A DNA stretch of 19,441 bases from Bacillota bacterium. Its GTDB lineage: Bacteria; Bacillota; Clostridia; Saccharofermentanales; Fastidiosipilaceae. A program made the position numbers and the translations under genes. The notes below the pieces were generated by a model. The model saw only the letters and a list, made by a program, of their open reading frames with translations. It ran no database searches and was not told the DNA's origin. The DNA lies in contig JAEWGS010000094.1 in assembly GCA_023388205.1 (NCBI GenBank), forward strand, positions 1 through 19,441, written 5' to 3'. Shown here piece after piece: positions 13,099 to 19,441 of this stretch (the stretch's first letter is position 1; each line of letters begins with the position of its first letter).

Positions 13099-15297
13099 AT
13101 GTCTTTGCTGCGTGCTTACGCGATGAGTTATCCTCCGGCTTTGGTGATGCCGGAGAAAGTCGATCATCAGTTTTATCTGGCCCTCCATCAGGAGTGGATG
13201 CAGCTGGCGGAGGAGCTCAGGGATCTGAAGCCGGATACGGTTGCGTTGATTTCACCTCTGGCACCGGTGTTTCCAGAGGCTTTTTACGTATCTCGTTTTG
13301 GTTCTGCGACAGGTGATTTAGGTCGTTTAGGTGCGCATGAGATTTCAAGTACGGCGATTTACGATGAGCGCTTTTCGGATCAGCTGCGCAGCATGGCGCG
13401 TGGCTCGGGCTTGAACATACAGGCGATTGATGTTTACGACAAGCGTTTAGATGAGGCGAGTGTGATTGCACTTAAATTGATTCAAAAGCGTTATCGCGAT
13501 TTCAAACTTCTCTTGCTCGGTTTGTCTTATAACTCTTTCAAACAACATGAGACTTTGGGACATGTGATCACTCAAAGTGCCAATCTTTTAGGTCGAAAGA
13601 CCGTTCTGATCGCTTTGACCCAGTTGTCACCTTATTTGAGTCATGCGGGGACAGATCGTCCCGAGAGTGCGCGCTTTGATACCGAGATTTGTCGTTTGAT
13701 TAAAAAGGAACAATTGGATCAACTGGTTCGCTTGGATCCTTCTTTTTGCCTGAATGCGGGTGGAACGGATGTGCGTTCTTTGATGATTCTGTCCGGCGCT
13801 GTGGGGAATCAGTACCAAGCCCAGTTGCGCCTTTATGCGCCGCAGACGGGAATTGGTCAGATCGCCGCGCGCTTTGATATCAAAAAACAAGCGTCTTCGA
13901 ATTCGGTGAGTGCTCAAGCAGATCCGATGGATTTAGAAGGTGCGAAGTTGAATCGATCTGGAGCGCCTCAAGCTCAGCCGATTCAGACAGTCAAGCCTGA
14001 TTTATTTGCACCTTTTTCCAAGACTCCGTCTTCTGGCACCCACGAGGATATTCGTGTTTCAAGCGATATGCATGCGATGGGAGAGGGACCCCAAGCTTCA
14101 AAATATGAAAGTTCGCAGGCGATCAATGATTCAAAAGAGCTGCCAAACGCGAATGATTTGAGCTCGCTTAATGAACGGCGAGACTGGGGCAACTTGAAGC
14201 CTGAGTCAAAAGCAAGTGACTTGAAAAACTCAGAGGTGACGGAGCATCCTGCGCGCAAGCAAAATGAAGTTGATCGGATTGCGGCAAGCCAATTAGAAGA
14301 CATGTACCTGAGTGAGACGAGTGATGTGACAAGTTATGCTCAAGCAGATTCACCTTCTAGTGACAGCGTTGCAGCTGAGACGAAGCGCGACGAAAGCGAA
14401 TCTGCGGACTTCCCGAAAAGCGAATCTGTGGCCTCCCCGAGTGAAAAGAAAAGTCCGATCAGTGACACGATTGAAACCGTCAACCATCGAAGTCAAGTCC
14501 AAGCGCGCGAGATCCAAGAACGCGAGATCCAAGAGCGTCAGCTTCAAGAGCGCGACGTAGCGCGCAAGCTTGAGAAAGCTCAAGAGGCAAATCAAAGGAA
14601 AGATGCGGGACAAGAACAAGGAAGCGTCGTGCCTCTACAGAAGTCGGCTGGGGTCAATCTCAATTCGGACGATGTGACGCAGCGCATCGCCAAGGTCTTA
14701 GCGCAGTCTGCAGAGAAAAATCGCGCACTGAAGCAAGAAGCGGCACCGACGCCTTTTTCTAAGCCGATTTATCGCTTGCCTTTGACGCAAGATCCTTATG
14801 TCGAGCTTGCGATTTTCGCGATTCGTTACTTTATTCGCTACGGAGAAAAAGCGCCGCTGCCCGAAAATGTACCTGAGAAGCTTTTGAAACAGAGGGCGGC
14901 CTGCTTTGTGTCTGTGTATTTGCACGAGCGCTTACTCGGTTGCATAGGCACACTGAATCCTCAATGTGAGCATTTGGCTCAAGAAATCATTGACAACGCA
15001 TTGGCCGCTTGCAAAGAAGATCGGCGCTTTCAGCTCAAAAGTCTTCCAGATGCCAAGCAGCTTCGCGCGACGGTTGATGTTTTGGGGACCCCGGAAGCCG
15101 TTCACTCGATAAGCCAATTAGATCCACAGCAGTATGGCATTGTGGTTCACAAAGGGAACAGAAAAGGCGTCTTGCTGCCAAGACTGCGCGGTGTAAAAAC
15201 CGTTGAGCAGCAACTTGGGATTGCGGCGACCAAGGCGGGCGTTGATGTGCGTTCAGTGGAGGCCGTGGACCGCTTTTTGGTGCAGCGCCATGTGTGA
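13099..15297 (+). CDS. LigB-like (class III extradiol dioxygenase-fold) domain fused to AMMECR1 domain, AmmeMemoRadiSam protein A type
   Basis: The start at ATG 13099 follows GGGAGG by 4 nt and gives 732 residues. Residues 1-262 resemble the LigB-like half of clostridial AmrA fusions: YPPALVMPEK, LKPDTVALISPLAPVF, GDLGRLGAHEIS, and a final GIGQIAARF. Residues 263-553 are low-complexity and rich in S, E, K, Q and A, with short internal repeats, probably disordered. Residues 555-732 are a good AMMECR1 domain: RAACFVSVYLHERLLGCIGTL (599-619), EDRRF (640-644), VDVLGTPEAV (659-668), YGIVVHKGNRKGVLLP (679-694) and a closing FLVQRHV. In related systems this protein is encoded with a radical SAM enzyme and sometimes a MEMO homologue; neither is in the window. 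The positions that are metal-binding histidines in relatives are replaced (Y11, L54, E119, P178), so the first domain is probably not an active dioxygenase. Function unknown. Confidence 0.88.
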   Translation: MSLLRAYAMSYPPALVMPEKVDHQFYLALHQEWMQLAEELRDLKPDTVALISPLAPVFPEAFYVSRFGSATGDLGRLGAHEISSTAIYDERFSDQLRSMARGSGLNIQAIDVYDKRLDEASVIALKLIQKRYRDFKLLLLGLSYNSFKQHETLGHVITQSANLLGRKTVLIALTQLSPYLSHAGTDRPESARFDTEICRLIKKEQLDQLVRLDPSFCLNAGGTDVRSLMILSGAVGNQYQAQLRLYAPQTGIGQIAARFDIKKQASSNSVSAQADPMDLEGAKLNRSGAPQAQPIQTVKPDLFAPFSKTPSSGTHEDIRVSSDMHAMGEGPQASKYESSQAINDSKELPNANDLSSLNERRDWGNLKPESKASDLKNSEVTEHPARKQNEVDRIAASQLEDMYLSETSDVTSYAQADSPSSDSVAAETKRDESESADFPKSESVASPSEKKSPISDTIETVNHRSQVQAREIQEREIQERQLQERDVARKLEKAQEANQRKDAGQEQGSVVPLQKSAGVNLNSDDVTQRIAKVLAQSAEKNRALKQEAAPTPFSKPIYRLPLTQDPYVELAIFAIRYFIRYGEKAPLPENVPEKLLKQRAACFVSVYLHERLLGCIGTLNPQCEHLAQEIIDNALAACKEDRRFQLKSLPDAKQLRATVDVLGTPEAVHSISQLDPQQYGIVVHKGNRKGVLLPRLRGVKTVEQQLGIAATKAGVDVRSVEAVDRFLVQRHV
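14395..14442 (+). repeat. 24-bp tandem repeat inside the fusion-protein linker
   Basis: Two successive 24-bp units encode SESADFPK (residues 433-440) and SESVASPS (441-448). Most of the underlying bases are shared, so it is a duplication rather than only similar composition. Confidence 0.7.
14509..14553 (+). repeat. 15-bp tandem repeat inside the fusion-protein linker
   Basis: Three 15-bp units encode EIQER, EIQER and QLQER (residues 471-485). A degenerate fourth unit, DVARK, follows. The peptide is highly charged and could extend as a short helix. Confidence 0.85.
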
Positions 15298-15305
15298 GGC
15301 CGCTA

Positions 15306-15417
15306 GCTGCTCAAGTTGAGCTGCGAAAGTTGAGCTAATCAAGTTCGGGCACCAGAGTTGAACCGCTCAAGTTCGGCTGCTCGAGTTTGGACGTCAGAGT
15401 CCAGCTGCTCAGCGTGC
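15306..15417. repeat. Degenerate 14-bp tandem repeat, eight consecutive units
   Basis: Eight 14-bp units run without interruption from 15306. The consensus is GCTGCTCAAGTTGA; the first unit matches it exactly and the second differs at two positions. The other six are more diverged, but five of those still keep the AGTT or AGTC core in register. The unit contains the partial palindrome CTCAAGTTGAG across its end. The array fills half of the spacer between the LigB-AMMECR1 gene and metK. Confidence 0.85.
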
Positions 15418-15449
15418 GTGAGATCTCAGCTCTATTGCGTTTAATGGAG

Positions 15450-15455
15450 TAAAAT
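15450..15455 (+). promoter_or_regulatory. Candidate -10 box of metK (TAAAAT)
   Basis: The hexamer lies 76 nt before the metK ATG. No good -35 is found at 16-18 bp. It is listed because the same hexamer precedes five other genes in the window. No SAM riboswitch fold is recognised in this leader. Confidence 0.35.
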
Positions 15456-15531
15456 AAACCGATTTGTTTGTTTTGATGCGTTTGAGCATGAAGTTAGAAA
15501 TAGCGTCCAAAGGCGCTTAGAGGAGATAGGC

Positions 15532-16695
15532 ATGTCAAGATGGCTTTTTACATCTGAAGCAGTCTGTGAAGGACACCCCGATAAAGTCTGTGATCAGATT
15601 GCAGATGCAATTTTAGATGAACTGTTGAAGCAAGATCCAAAGACCCGTTCGGCCTGTGAAGTGACGGCGGATGTCAATGGTTTGCATATCATGGGAGAGA
15701 TCACGAGTCAGGCGAAAGTCGACTACGCGAAAGTCGCTCGCCAGGTGATCTCGGATATTGGATACACCGACCCAGAATTGGGCTTTTGCGACACTTGTCC
15801 CATCACCGTACATGTCAACACACAAAGTCCTGACATCGCGATGGGCGTCGATCGAGATAGTTCTCATGAAGATGAGCAAGGTGCAGGCGATCAGGGCATC
15901 ATGTTCGGCTATGCCAGCGATGAGACGGTGGCCAAAATGCCCTTGGCGATTCATTTGTCCCAGAGGATGATGCAGCGCCTGACGGAGGTCCGTAAGACAG
16001 GGCTTATTCCTTATTTGCGTCCGGATGGCAAAGGACAGGTGACCGTGGAATATGAAGATGGCGTCGCGAAGCGCGTCGATGCGGTTGTTTTGAGTTGCCA
16101 ACACGCGCCTCATGTGGATCATCAGACGATTGAAGCGGATATCAAGCGCGAGGTGATTTTCAAGGCGATTCCCGCGGATTTGATCGATGAGCGCACCAGC
16201 TTTTATATCAATCCGACGGGGCGTTTTGTGATCGGCGGACCAGCAGGGGACAGTGGTCTGACGGGACGCAAACTGATTTGCGATACCTACGGTGGTTATG
16301 CCAGACACGGCGGCGGCTCTTTTTCGGGCAAAGATAGCTCAAAGGTGGACCGCTCAGCCGCTTATATGGCTCGCTACCTCGCTAAGCTTGTCGTCAGTTC
16401 CGGTTTGGCGAAGCGCTGCGAGGTCCAGCTGAGTTACGCGATCGGCGTGGCGAAGCCGACATCGGTCTTTGTCGATACTTTTGGCACGGGTCGTGTGGAA
16501 AATTCTGAAATTTGTAAGTTCTTGCAGCAGCACTTTGATTTGCGCCCTTCTCGTATCATTAAATTCTTAAAGTTGCGTCAGCCAATTTTTAGAGCGACGG
16601 CTAATTACGGGCATTTTGGACGCTTAGATCAAAGCTTTCCATGGGAAGAGATTCAAGCGGAAGACCTCAAAGCAATTTCAGAAGCCTTTAGCTAA
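15532..16695 (+). CDS. metK: S-adenosylmethionine synthetase (methionine adenosyltransferase)
   Basis: The enzyme makes SAM from methionine and ATP in the cytosol. The 387 residues and all signatures are typical: SEAVCEGHPDKVCDQIADA (8-26, with the catalytic His15), GAGDQGIMFGYA (117-128) and the loop GGGSFSGKDSSKVDRSAAY (260-278) with Lys267. Family members usually have GGGAFSGKD(P)(T/S)K here, so Ala-to-Ser and Pro-to-Ser are small departures in an otherwise intact site. AGGAGA lies 5 nt before the ATG. The spacing of 22 nt to trpS suggests the two genes are co-transcribed. Confidence 0.97.
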   Translation: MSRWLFTSEAVCEGHPDKVCDQIADAILDELLKQDPKTRSACEVTADVNGLHIMGEITSQAKVDYAKVARQVISDIGYTDPELGFCDTCPITVHVNTQSPDIAMGVDRDSSHEDEQGAGDQGIMFGYASDETVAKMPLAIHLSQRMMQRLTEVRKTGLIPYLRPDGKGQVTVEYEDGVAKRVDAVVLSCQHAPHVDHQTIEADIKREVIFKAIPADLIDERTSFYINPTGRFVIGGPAGDSGLTGRKLICDTYGGYARHGGGSFSGKDSSKVDRSAAYMARYLAKLVVSSGLAKRCEVQLSYAIGVAKPTSVFVDTFGTGRVENSEICKFLQQHFDLRPSRIIKFLKLRQPIFRATANYGHFGRLDQSFPWEEIQAEDLKAISEAFS

Positions 16696-16717
16696 ACCAT
16701 AAAGAGTGAGAGACGGC

Positions 16718-17812
16718 ATGGAACAGATTATTTTGACAGGAGATCGCCCGACGGGACGATTGCACATTGGCCACTACGTAGGCTCACTGCGTCGGCGCGT
16801 GGAGCTTCAACAAAGCGGAACTTTTGACGAGATTTATATCATGATTGCGGACGCTCAGGCTTTGACGGACTACGCGGAAGAGCCCGAACGGATTCGCGAG
16901 AACATCTTAGAAGTCGCTTTGGATTATCTGAGTGTAGGCTTGGATCCCGAGCGCTGTCATATTCTGATTCAATCGCAGGTCAAAGAACTCTTTGAGCTGT
17001 TCACCTATTTTATGAACTTGGTGACGCTCAGCCGTTTGCAGCGCAACCCTACGGTCAAGACCGAGTTGAAGCAGAAAAACTTTGAGCAAAGTATACCGAC
17101 GGGCTTCTTAACTTATCCGATCAGTCAGGCGGCGGATATTGCCGCCTTTGATGCGACCGTGGTTCCTGTGGGTGACGATCAGCTGCCGATGATTGAACAG
17201 TGTCAAGAGATCGTGCACCGCTTTAATACGATTTACGGTGAGACCTTGAGGATGCCCAAGGCGATGCTGCCTGAAAATACAGCGAGTTCACGTCTGCCGG
17301 GTATTGATGGAAAAAATAAGATGAGCAAGAGCCTCGGCAATTGCATTTACTTGGCGGATGATGAAGAGACTGTGCGCAAGAAAGTGATGAGCATGTACAC
17401 GGATCCGAATCACCTCAAAGTGAGCGACCCTGGCGAGACCGAAGGCAATCCCGTGTTTATTTACCTAGATGCGCTTTGTACGCAGGCTCATGTCGAGCGC
17501 TTTTGGCCTGAATATGAGAATCTTGAGGCGATTAAGGCGCACTATCGGCGGGGTGGCTTAGGGGATGTCAAAGTGAAGCGTTTCCTTGAACAAGTGCTTC
17601 AAGACACCCTGGCACCGATGCGTGAGCGGCGTAAACTTTACGAGCAGGATTTAGATCGTGTGTACCAGATTTTGAAAGAGGGTACGGAAGCAGCGAGGAC
17701 AAAAGCTGGCCAAACTTTGGCACGTGTGCGAAAGGCGATGGCGATTGACTATTTTGTAGATAAGAGCTTGGTTGAAGAGCATCAAGACCGCTACGCGCAG
17801 GAGCATGAGTAA
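16718..17812 (+). CDS. trpS: Tryptophanyl-tRNA synthetase
   Basis: This class I aminoacyl-tRNA synthetase charges tRNA-Trp. It has 364 residues from ATG 16718; a GTG 12 nt earlier is possible but has no Shine-Dalgarno, and even the ATG has only a weak GAG-rich site. The HIGH signature is intact in PTGRLHIGHYVGSL (11-24, HIGH at 16-19). GDDQLPMIEQ (152-161) is the family tRNA/tryptophan-site segment. The second signature is KMSKS at 201-205. Tryptophan-starvation control by a T-box leader is not visible, since the gap to metK is only 22 nt. Confidence 0.96.
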   Translation: MEQIILTGDRPTGRLHIGHYVGSLRRRVELQQSGTFDEIYIMIADAQALTDYAEEPERIRENILEVALDYLSVGLDPERCHILIQSQVKELFELFTYFMNLVTLSRLQRNPTVKTELKQKNFEQSIPTGFLTYPISQAADIAAFDATVVPVGDDQLPMIEQCQEIVHRFNTIYGETLRMPKAMLPENTASSRLPGIDGKNKMSKSLGNCIYLADDEETVRKKVMSMYTDPNHLKVSDPGETEGNPVFIYLDALCTQAHVERFWPEYENLEAIKAHYRRGGLGDVKVKRFLEQVLQDTLAPMRERRKLYEQDLDRVYQILKEGTEAARTKAGQTLARVRKAMAIDYFVDKSLVEEHQDRYAQEHE

Positions 17813-17837
17813 ATCTTGCGACGTGTGAGCGGCTTCA

Positions 17838-17847
17838 CTGGCGCCAG
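17838..17847. other. Palindrome CTGGCGCCAG downstream of trpS
   Basis: This perfect 10-bp palindrome lies 26 nt after the trpS stop codon, without a T-run. It shares the GGCGCC centre and the post-stop position of the palindrome at 12876. Confidence 0.4.
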
Positions 17848-17890
17848 CTGAGCCTGTGAGCGCTGTGTTGAACAGAAGTGATGTAGGTCG

Positions 17891-17928
17891 AGCTGAAAAA
17901 GTAAACACAAGCTGAAAAAGTAAACACA
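17891..17928. repeat. Perfect tandem duplication of a 19-bp unit
   Basis: AGCTGAAAAAGTAAACACA occurs twice without a gap (17891-17909, 17910-17928), just ahead of the Shine-Dalgarno of the membrane-protein gene. Apart from length and copy number it does not resemble the 19-bp pair at 2900. Confidence 0.93.
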
Positions 17929-17949
17929 AAAGGAGAGAAGGAGCGCAGC

Positions 17950-18630
17950 ATGTTCGATTATTTAGAAGGTTGCTTATTAGGACCTTTGTGGAGTGATACG
18001 GACTATGAAACGAGGCGGCATCACGGCATGAGAGGCTTTTATGCGCTTGTGTTTTGGCTGGTCTTTTTGGTCTTGCTGTATTTATCGAATCGTTCATCTT
18101 TACCTGAATTCTTAAAGAGAAGCAATGTGTACAGCACGGTGTTTGCTGGACTGCTATTGCTTTCTCCTTTTTTGAACTTTATCTACTACAAGTTACTTTC
18201 ACCTTTCCGCGCTTTGATTTTAGGCGTGCAAGGATTAAAGCTCCTCTCCTTTTTATGCTGGTTTTACGCTCTGACCGTGCCGAATATCAAACTGAATCTA
18301 TCTGAATTTTATACGTCTGGACTGCTCTTTTTTGATGCGACCTTGGGACAAGTCATTGATTCATATGCACAAAGTTTTGGGGAGATCGGTTTGTTCATAG
18401 GGGGCGCTTTCGTCTTTTTAATCGGCCTGATCCTCTTTATTTTGTTTGTGTGCGTGCTGATTTTTTTGCCTCTGCTTTTGCTGGGTTTTGTGCGGATGAC
18501 GCAGACTTTTTATGACCAAGTGGTGCTTTTACTTTATGACTTTTTGCCGATCGCATCCAAGCAGCGCAAAAGGGACGTCTCGCCAATTTCTACGCTAAAG
18601 TCTGAAGCCCCTTCTGCATTGGACTCATGA
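17950..18630 (+). CDS. Unknown multi-pass membrane protein
   Basis: I do not recognise this 226-residue protein. The ATG is preceded by AAGGAG with a 6-nt spacing. Predicted membrane segments are about 29-47 (YALVFWLVFLVLLYLS), 61-83, 88-110 and a long hydrophobic stretch at 147-182 that may be one or two helices. The N-terminus (1-28) is polar and contains TRRHHGMR. The tail after 200 is charged and probably cytoplasmic (KQRKRD). No transporter, enzyme or signalling motif is seen. Hydrophobic pattern, good Shine-Dalgarno and absence of competing frames support a real gene. It lies between trpS and pyk with spacers of about 140 bp on both sides, so it may be an independent unit. Confidence 0.75.
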   Translation: MFDYLEGCLLGPLWSDTDYETRRHHGMRGFYALVFWLVFLVLLYLSNRSSLPEFLKRSNVYSTVFAGLLLLSPFLNFIYYKLLSPFRALILGVQGLKLLSFLCWFYALTVPNIKLNLSEFYTSGLLFFDATLGQVIDSYAQSFGEIGLFIGGAFVFLIGLILFILFVCVLIFLPLLLLGFVRMTQTFYDQVVLLLYDFLPIASKQRKRDVSPISTLKSEAPSALDS

Positions 18631-18693
18631 GGGTGTTCTTTCCTTAGGCTTAAAATTTACTTCGTATTTGCGTTGTTCGCTTTAAGTTTGAAG

Positions 18694-18699
18694 TAAAAT
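18694..18699 (+). promoter_or_regulatory. Candidate -10 box of pyk (TAAAAT)
   Basis: TAAAAT lies about 80 nt before the pyk start. A TTGTTC is 15 bp upstream and a TTGCGT 20 bp upstream, neither at ideal spacing. Confidence 0.35.
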
Positions 18700-18777
18700 G
18701 CAGCCGATGAGAACAGAATGTATCGAGATATAGAAGTCGCTTTTTGACAAAGTTGATGAGGCGATAAAGGAGGAATG

Positions 18778-19441
18778 ATGGAACCTAAAAATACGGTGCT
18801 GCGTAAGACGAAGATCGTTTGTACACTGGGTCCGGCCTGTGACGATGAGGAGGTCTTACGTGGCCTGATTCTCGGCGGTATGGACGTTGCTCGATTGAAT
18901 TTTTCGCACGGTTCGCATGAGGAGCATCTGACCCGTCTAGAGCGCCTTCGCAAAGTAGCCGATGAACTCAAACTGCCTGTTGCAGTCTTGCTGGATACCA
19001 AGGGTCCTGAAATTCGCACGGGGGTTTTTGATCCGCCCGAAGTGGTTTTGAAGCAAGGCGAGAGCGTGATTATTCGCCATGAAGACGTGATCGGCAATGA
19101 GCAGGAATTTTCTTGTTCCTACAAAGAGCTTCACAATGATATTACGCGCGGTGACTTGGTCTTAATTGACGATGGGCTCGTCTCTTTGGAAGTGATTAAA
19201 ATCGTGGATAAAGACGTTCACTGTGTGGTGCAAAACACCGGCATTGTGGCGAGTAAAAAGAGTATCAATTTACCCGATGTCTCGACGCATCTACCTGCAT
19301 TGACGGAGCAAGATATCCGCGATATCAAGTTTGCGGTCGATCACGATTTCGATTTTATTGCGGCCTCATTTATTCGTCAGGCCTCGGATATCATTGCAAT
19401 TAAACGCTTGCTGGAAGACTTTGGCGCGGAACACATTGAGG
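18778..19441 (+). CDS. pyk: Pyruvate kinase, 3' part cut by window end
   Basis: The enzyme converts phosphoenolpyruvate and ADP to pyruvate and ATP, the last step of glycolysis. About 221 residues are visible and the frame is open at the window edge. Two ATG codons are adjacent (18775 and 18778). The second is preferred because it leaves 4 nt after AGGAGG; the first leaves only 1 nt. TKIVCTLGPA (11-20) and VARLNFSHGSHEEH (37-50, with Arg39, Asn41, Ser43 and His44) belong to the active-site barrel. LLDTKGPEIRTG (71-82) leads into the B domain, which ends around SINLPDVSTHLPALTEQD. FDFIAASFIRQ follows in the resumed barrel. Together with gpmA, tkt and pgcA it makes this region rich in sugar-phosphate metabolism. 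Confidence 0.96.
   Translation, partial: MEPKNTVLRKTKIVCTLGPACDDEEVLRGLILGGMDVARLNFSHGSHEEHLTRLERLRKVADELKLPVAVLLDTKGPEIRTGVFDPPEVVLKQGESVIIRHEDVIGNEQEFSCSYKELHNDITRGDLVLIDDGLVSLEVIKIVDKDVHCVVQNTGIVASKKSINLPDVSTHLPALTEQDIRDIKFAVDHDFDFIAASFIRQASDIIAIKRLLEDFGAEHIE

Noticed and set aside
15298..15531. SAM riboswitch before metK
   Set aside because: I could not find the conserved SAM-I core sequences or a terminator/antiterminator pair; the spacer is mostly the 14-bp array.
16696..16717. T-box leader controlling trpS
   Set aside because: Only 22 nt separate metK and trpS, far too short for a T-box.

Overview
The window reads as a stretch of a bacterial chromosome, most likely from the Bacillota (Firmicutes), perhaps a Clostridia-like lineage. 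The clues are near-perfect Shine-Dalgarno sequences (AGGAGG-type, mostly 4-7 nt from the start codon) in front of most genes, TAAAAT-type -10 boxes, U-tract terminators, and family choices such as PgcA-type phosphohexomutase, a ClC transporter with an RCK_C-like tail, and a protein joining a LigB-like domain to an AMMECR1 domain. Coding density is high. I see no phage, insertion sequence, CRISPR array, rRNA or tRNA. The exact taxon cannot be fixed from this sequence alone.

Layout. 1-947 (-): truncated gene for a ZnuA/AdcA-type metal-binding protein, behind a 17-bp triple repeat. 1175-2755 (-): ClC-family chloride/proton antiporter. 3089-5903 (+): gpmA (phosphoglycerate mutase), a terminator, then tkt (transketolase). 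6221-6925 (+): metallo-beta-lactamase-fold hydrolase, convergent with 6939-7604 (-), a HAD phosphatase of the phosphoglycolate phosphatase type. 7662-9714 (+): an endonuclease/exonuclease/phosphatase-fold enzyme, then a membrane-anchored VanY-type carboxypeptidase. 9888-11807 (-): pgcA (phosphoglucomutase). 12012-12851 (+): a second MBL-fold protein. 13099-15297 (+): LigB-like/AMMECR1 fusion. 15532-17812 (+): metK and trpS. 17950-18630 (+): unknown membrane protein. 18778-end (+): pyruvate kinase, truncated by the window edge.

Four genes of central carbon metabolism (gpmA, tkt, pgcA, pyk) lie within 16 kb but in separate transcription units. The other genes are housekeeping: metal uptake, anion transport, cell-wall trimming, SAM synthesis and tRNA charging.

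The two most unusual things are these. First, in the 732-residue LigB-AMMECR1 fusion the dioxygenase-like half has lost every metal or catalytic position I can align, and the two halves are separated by about 290 low-complexity residues, whereas the family fusions I recall are roughly 460 residues. Second, most intergenic spacers carry their own private short tandem repeat (12, 14, 16, 17, 19 or 27 bp), each with a different sequence. The same kind of short duplication also appears inside the linker of the fusion protein. A 33-nt hairpin sits at the predicted 5' end of the gpmA mRNA.
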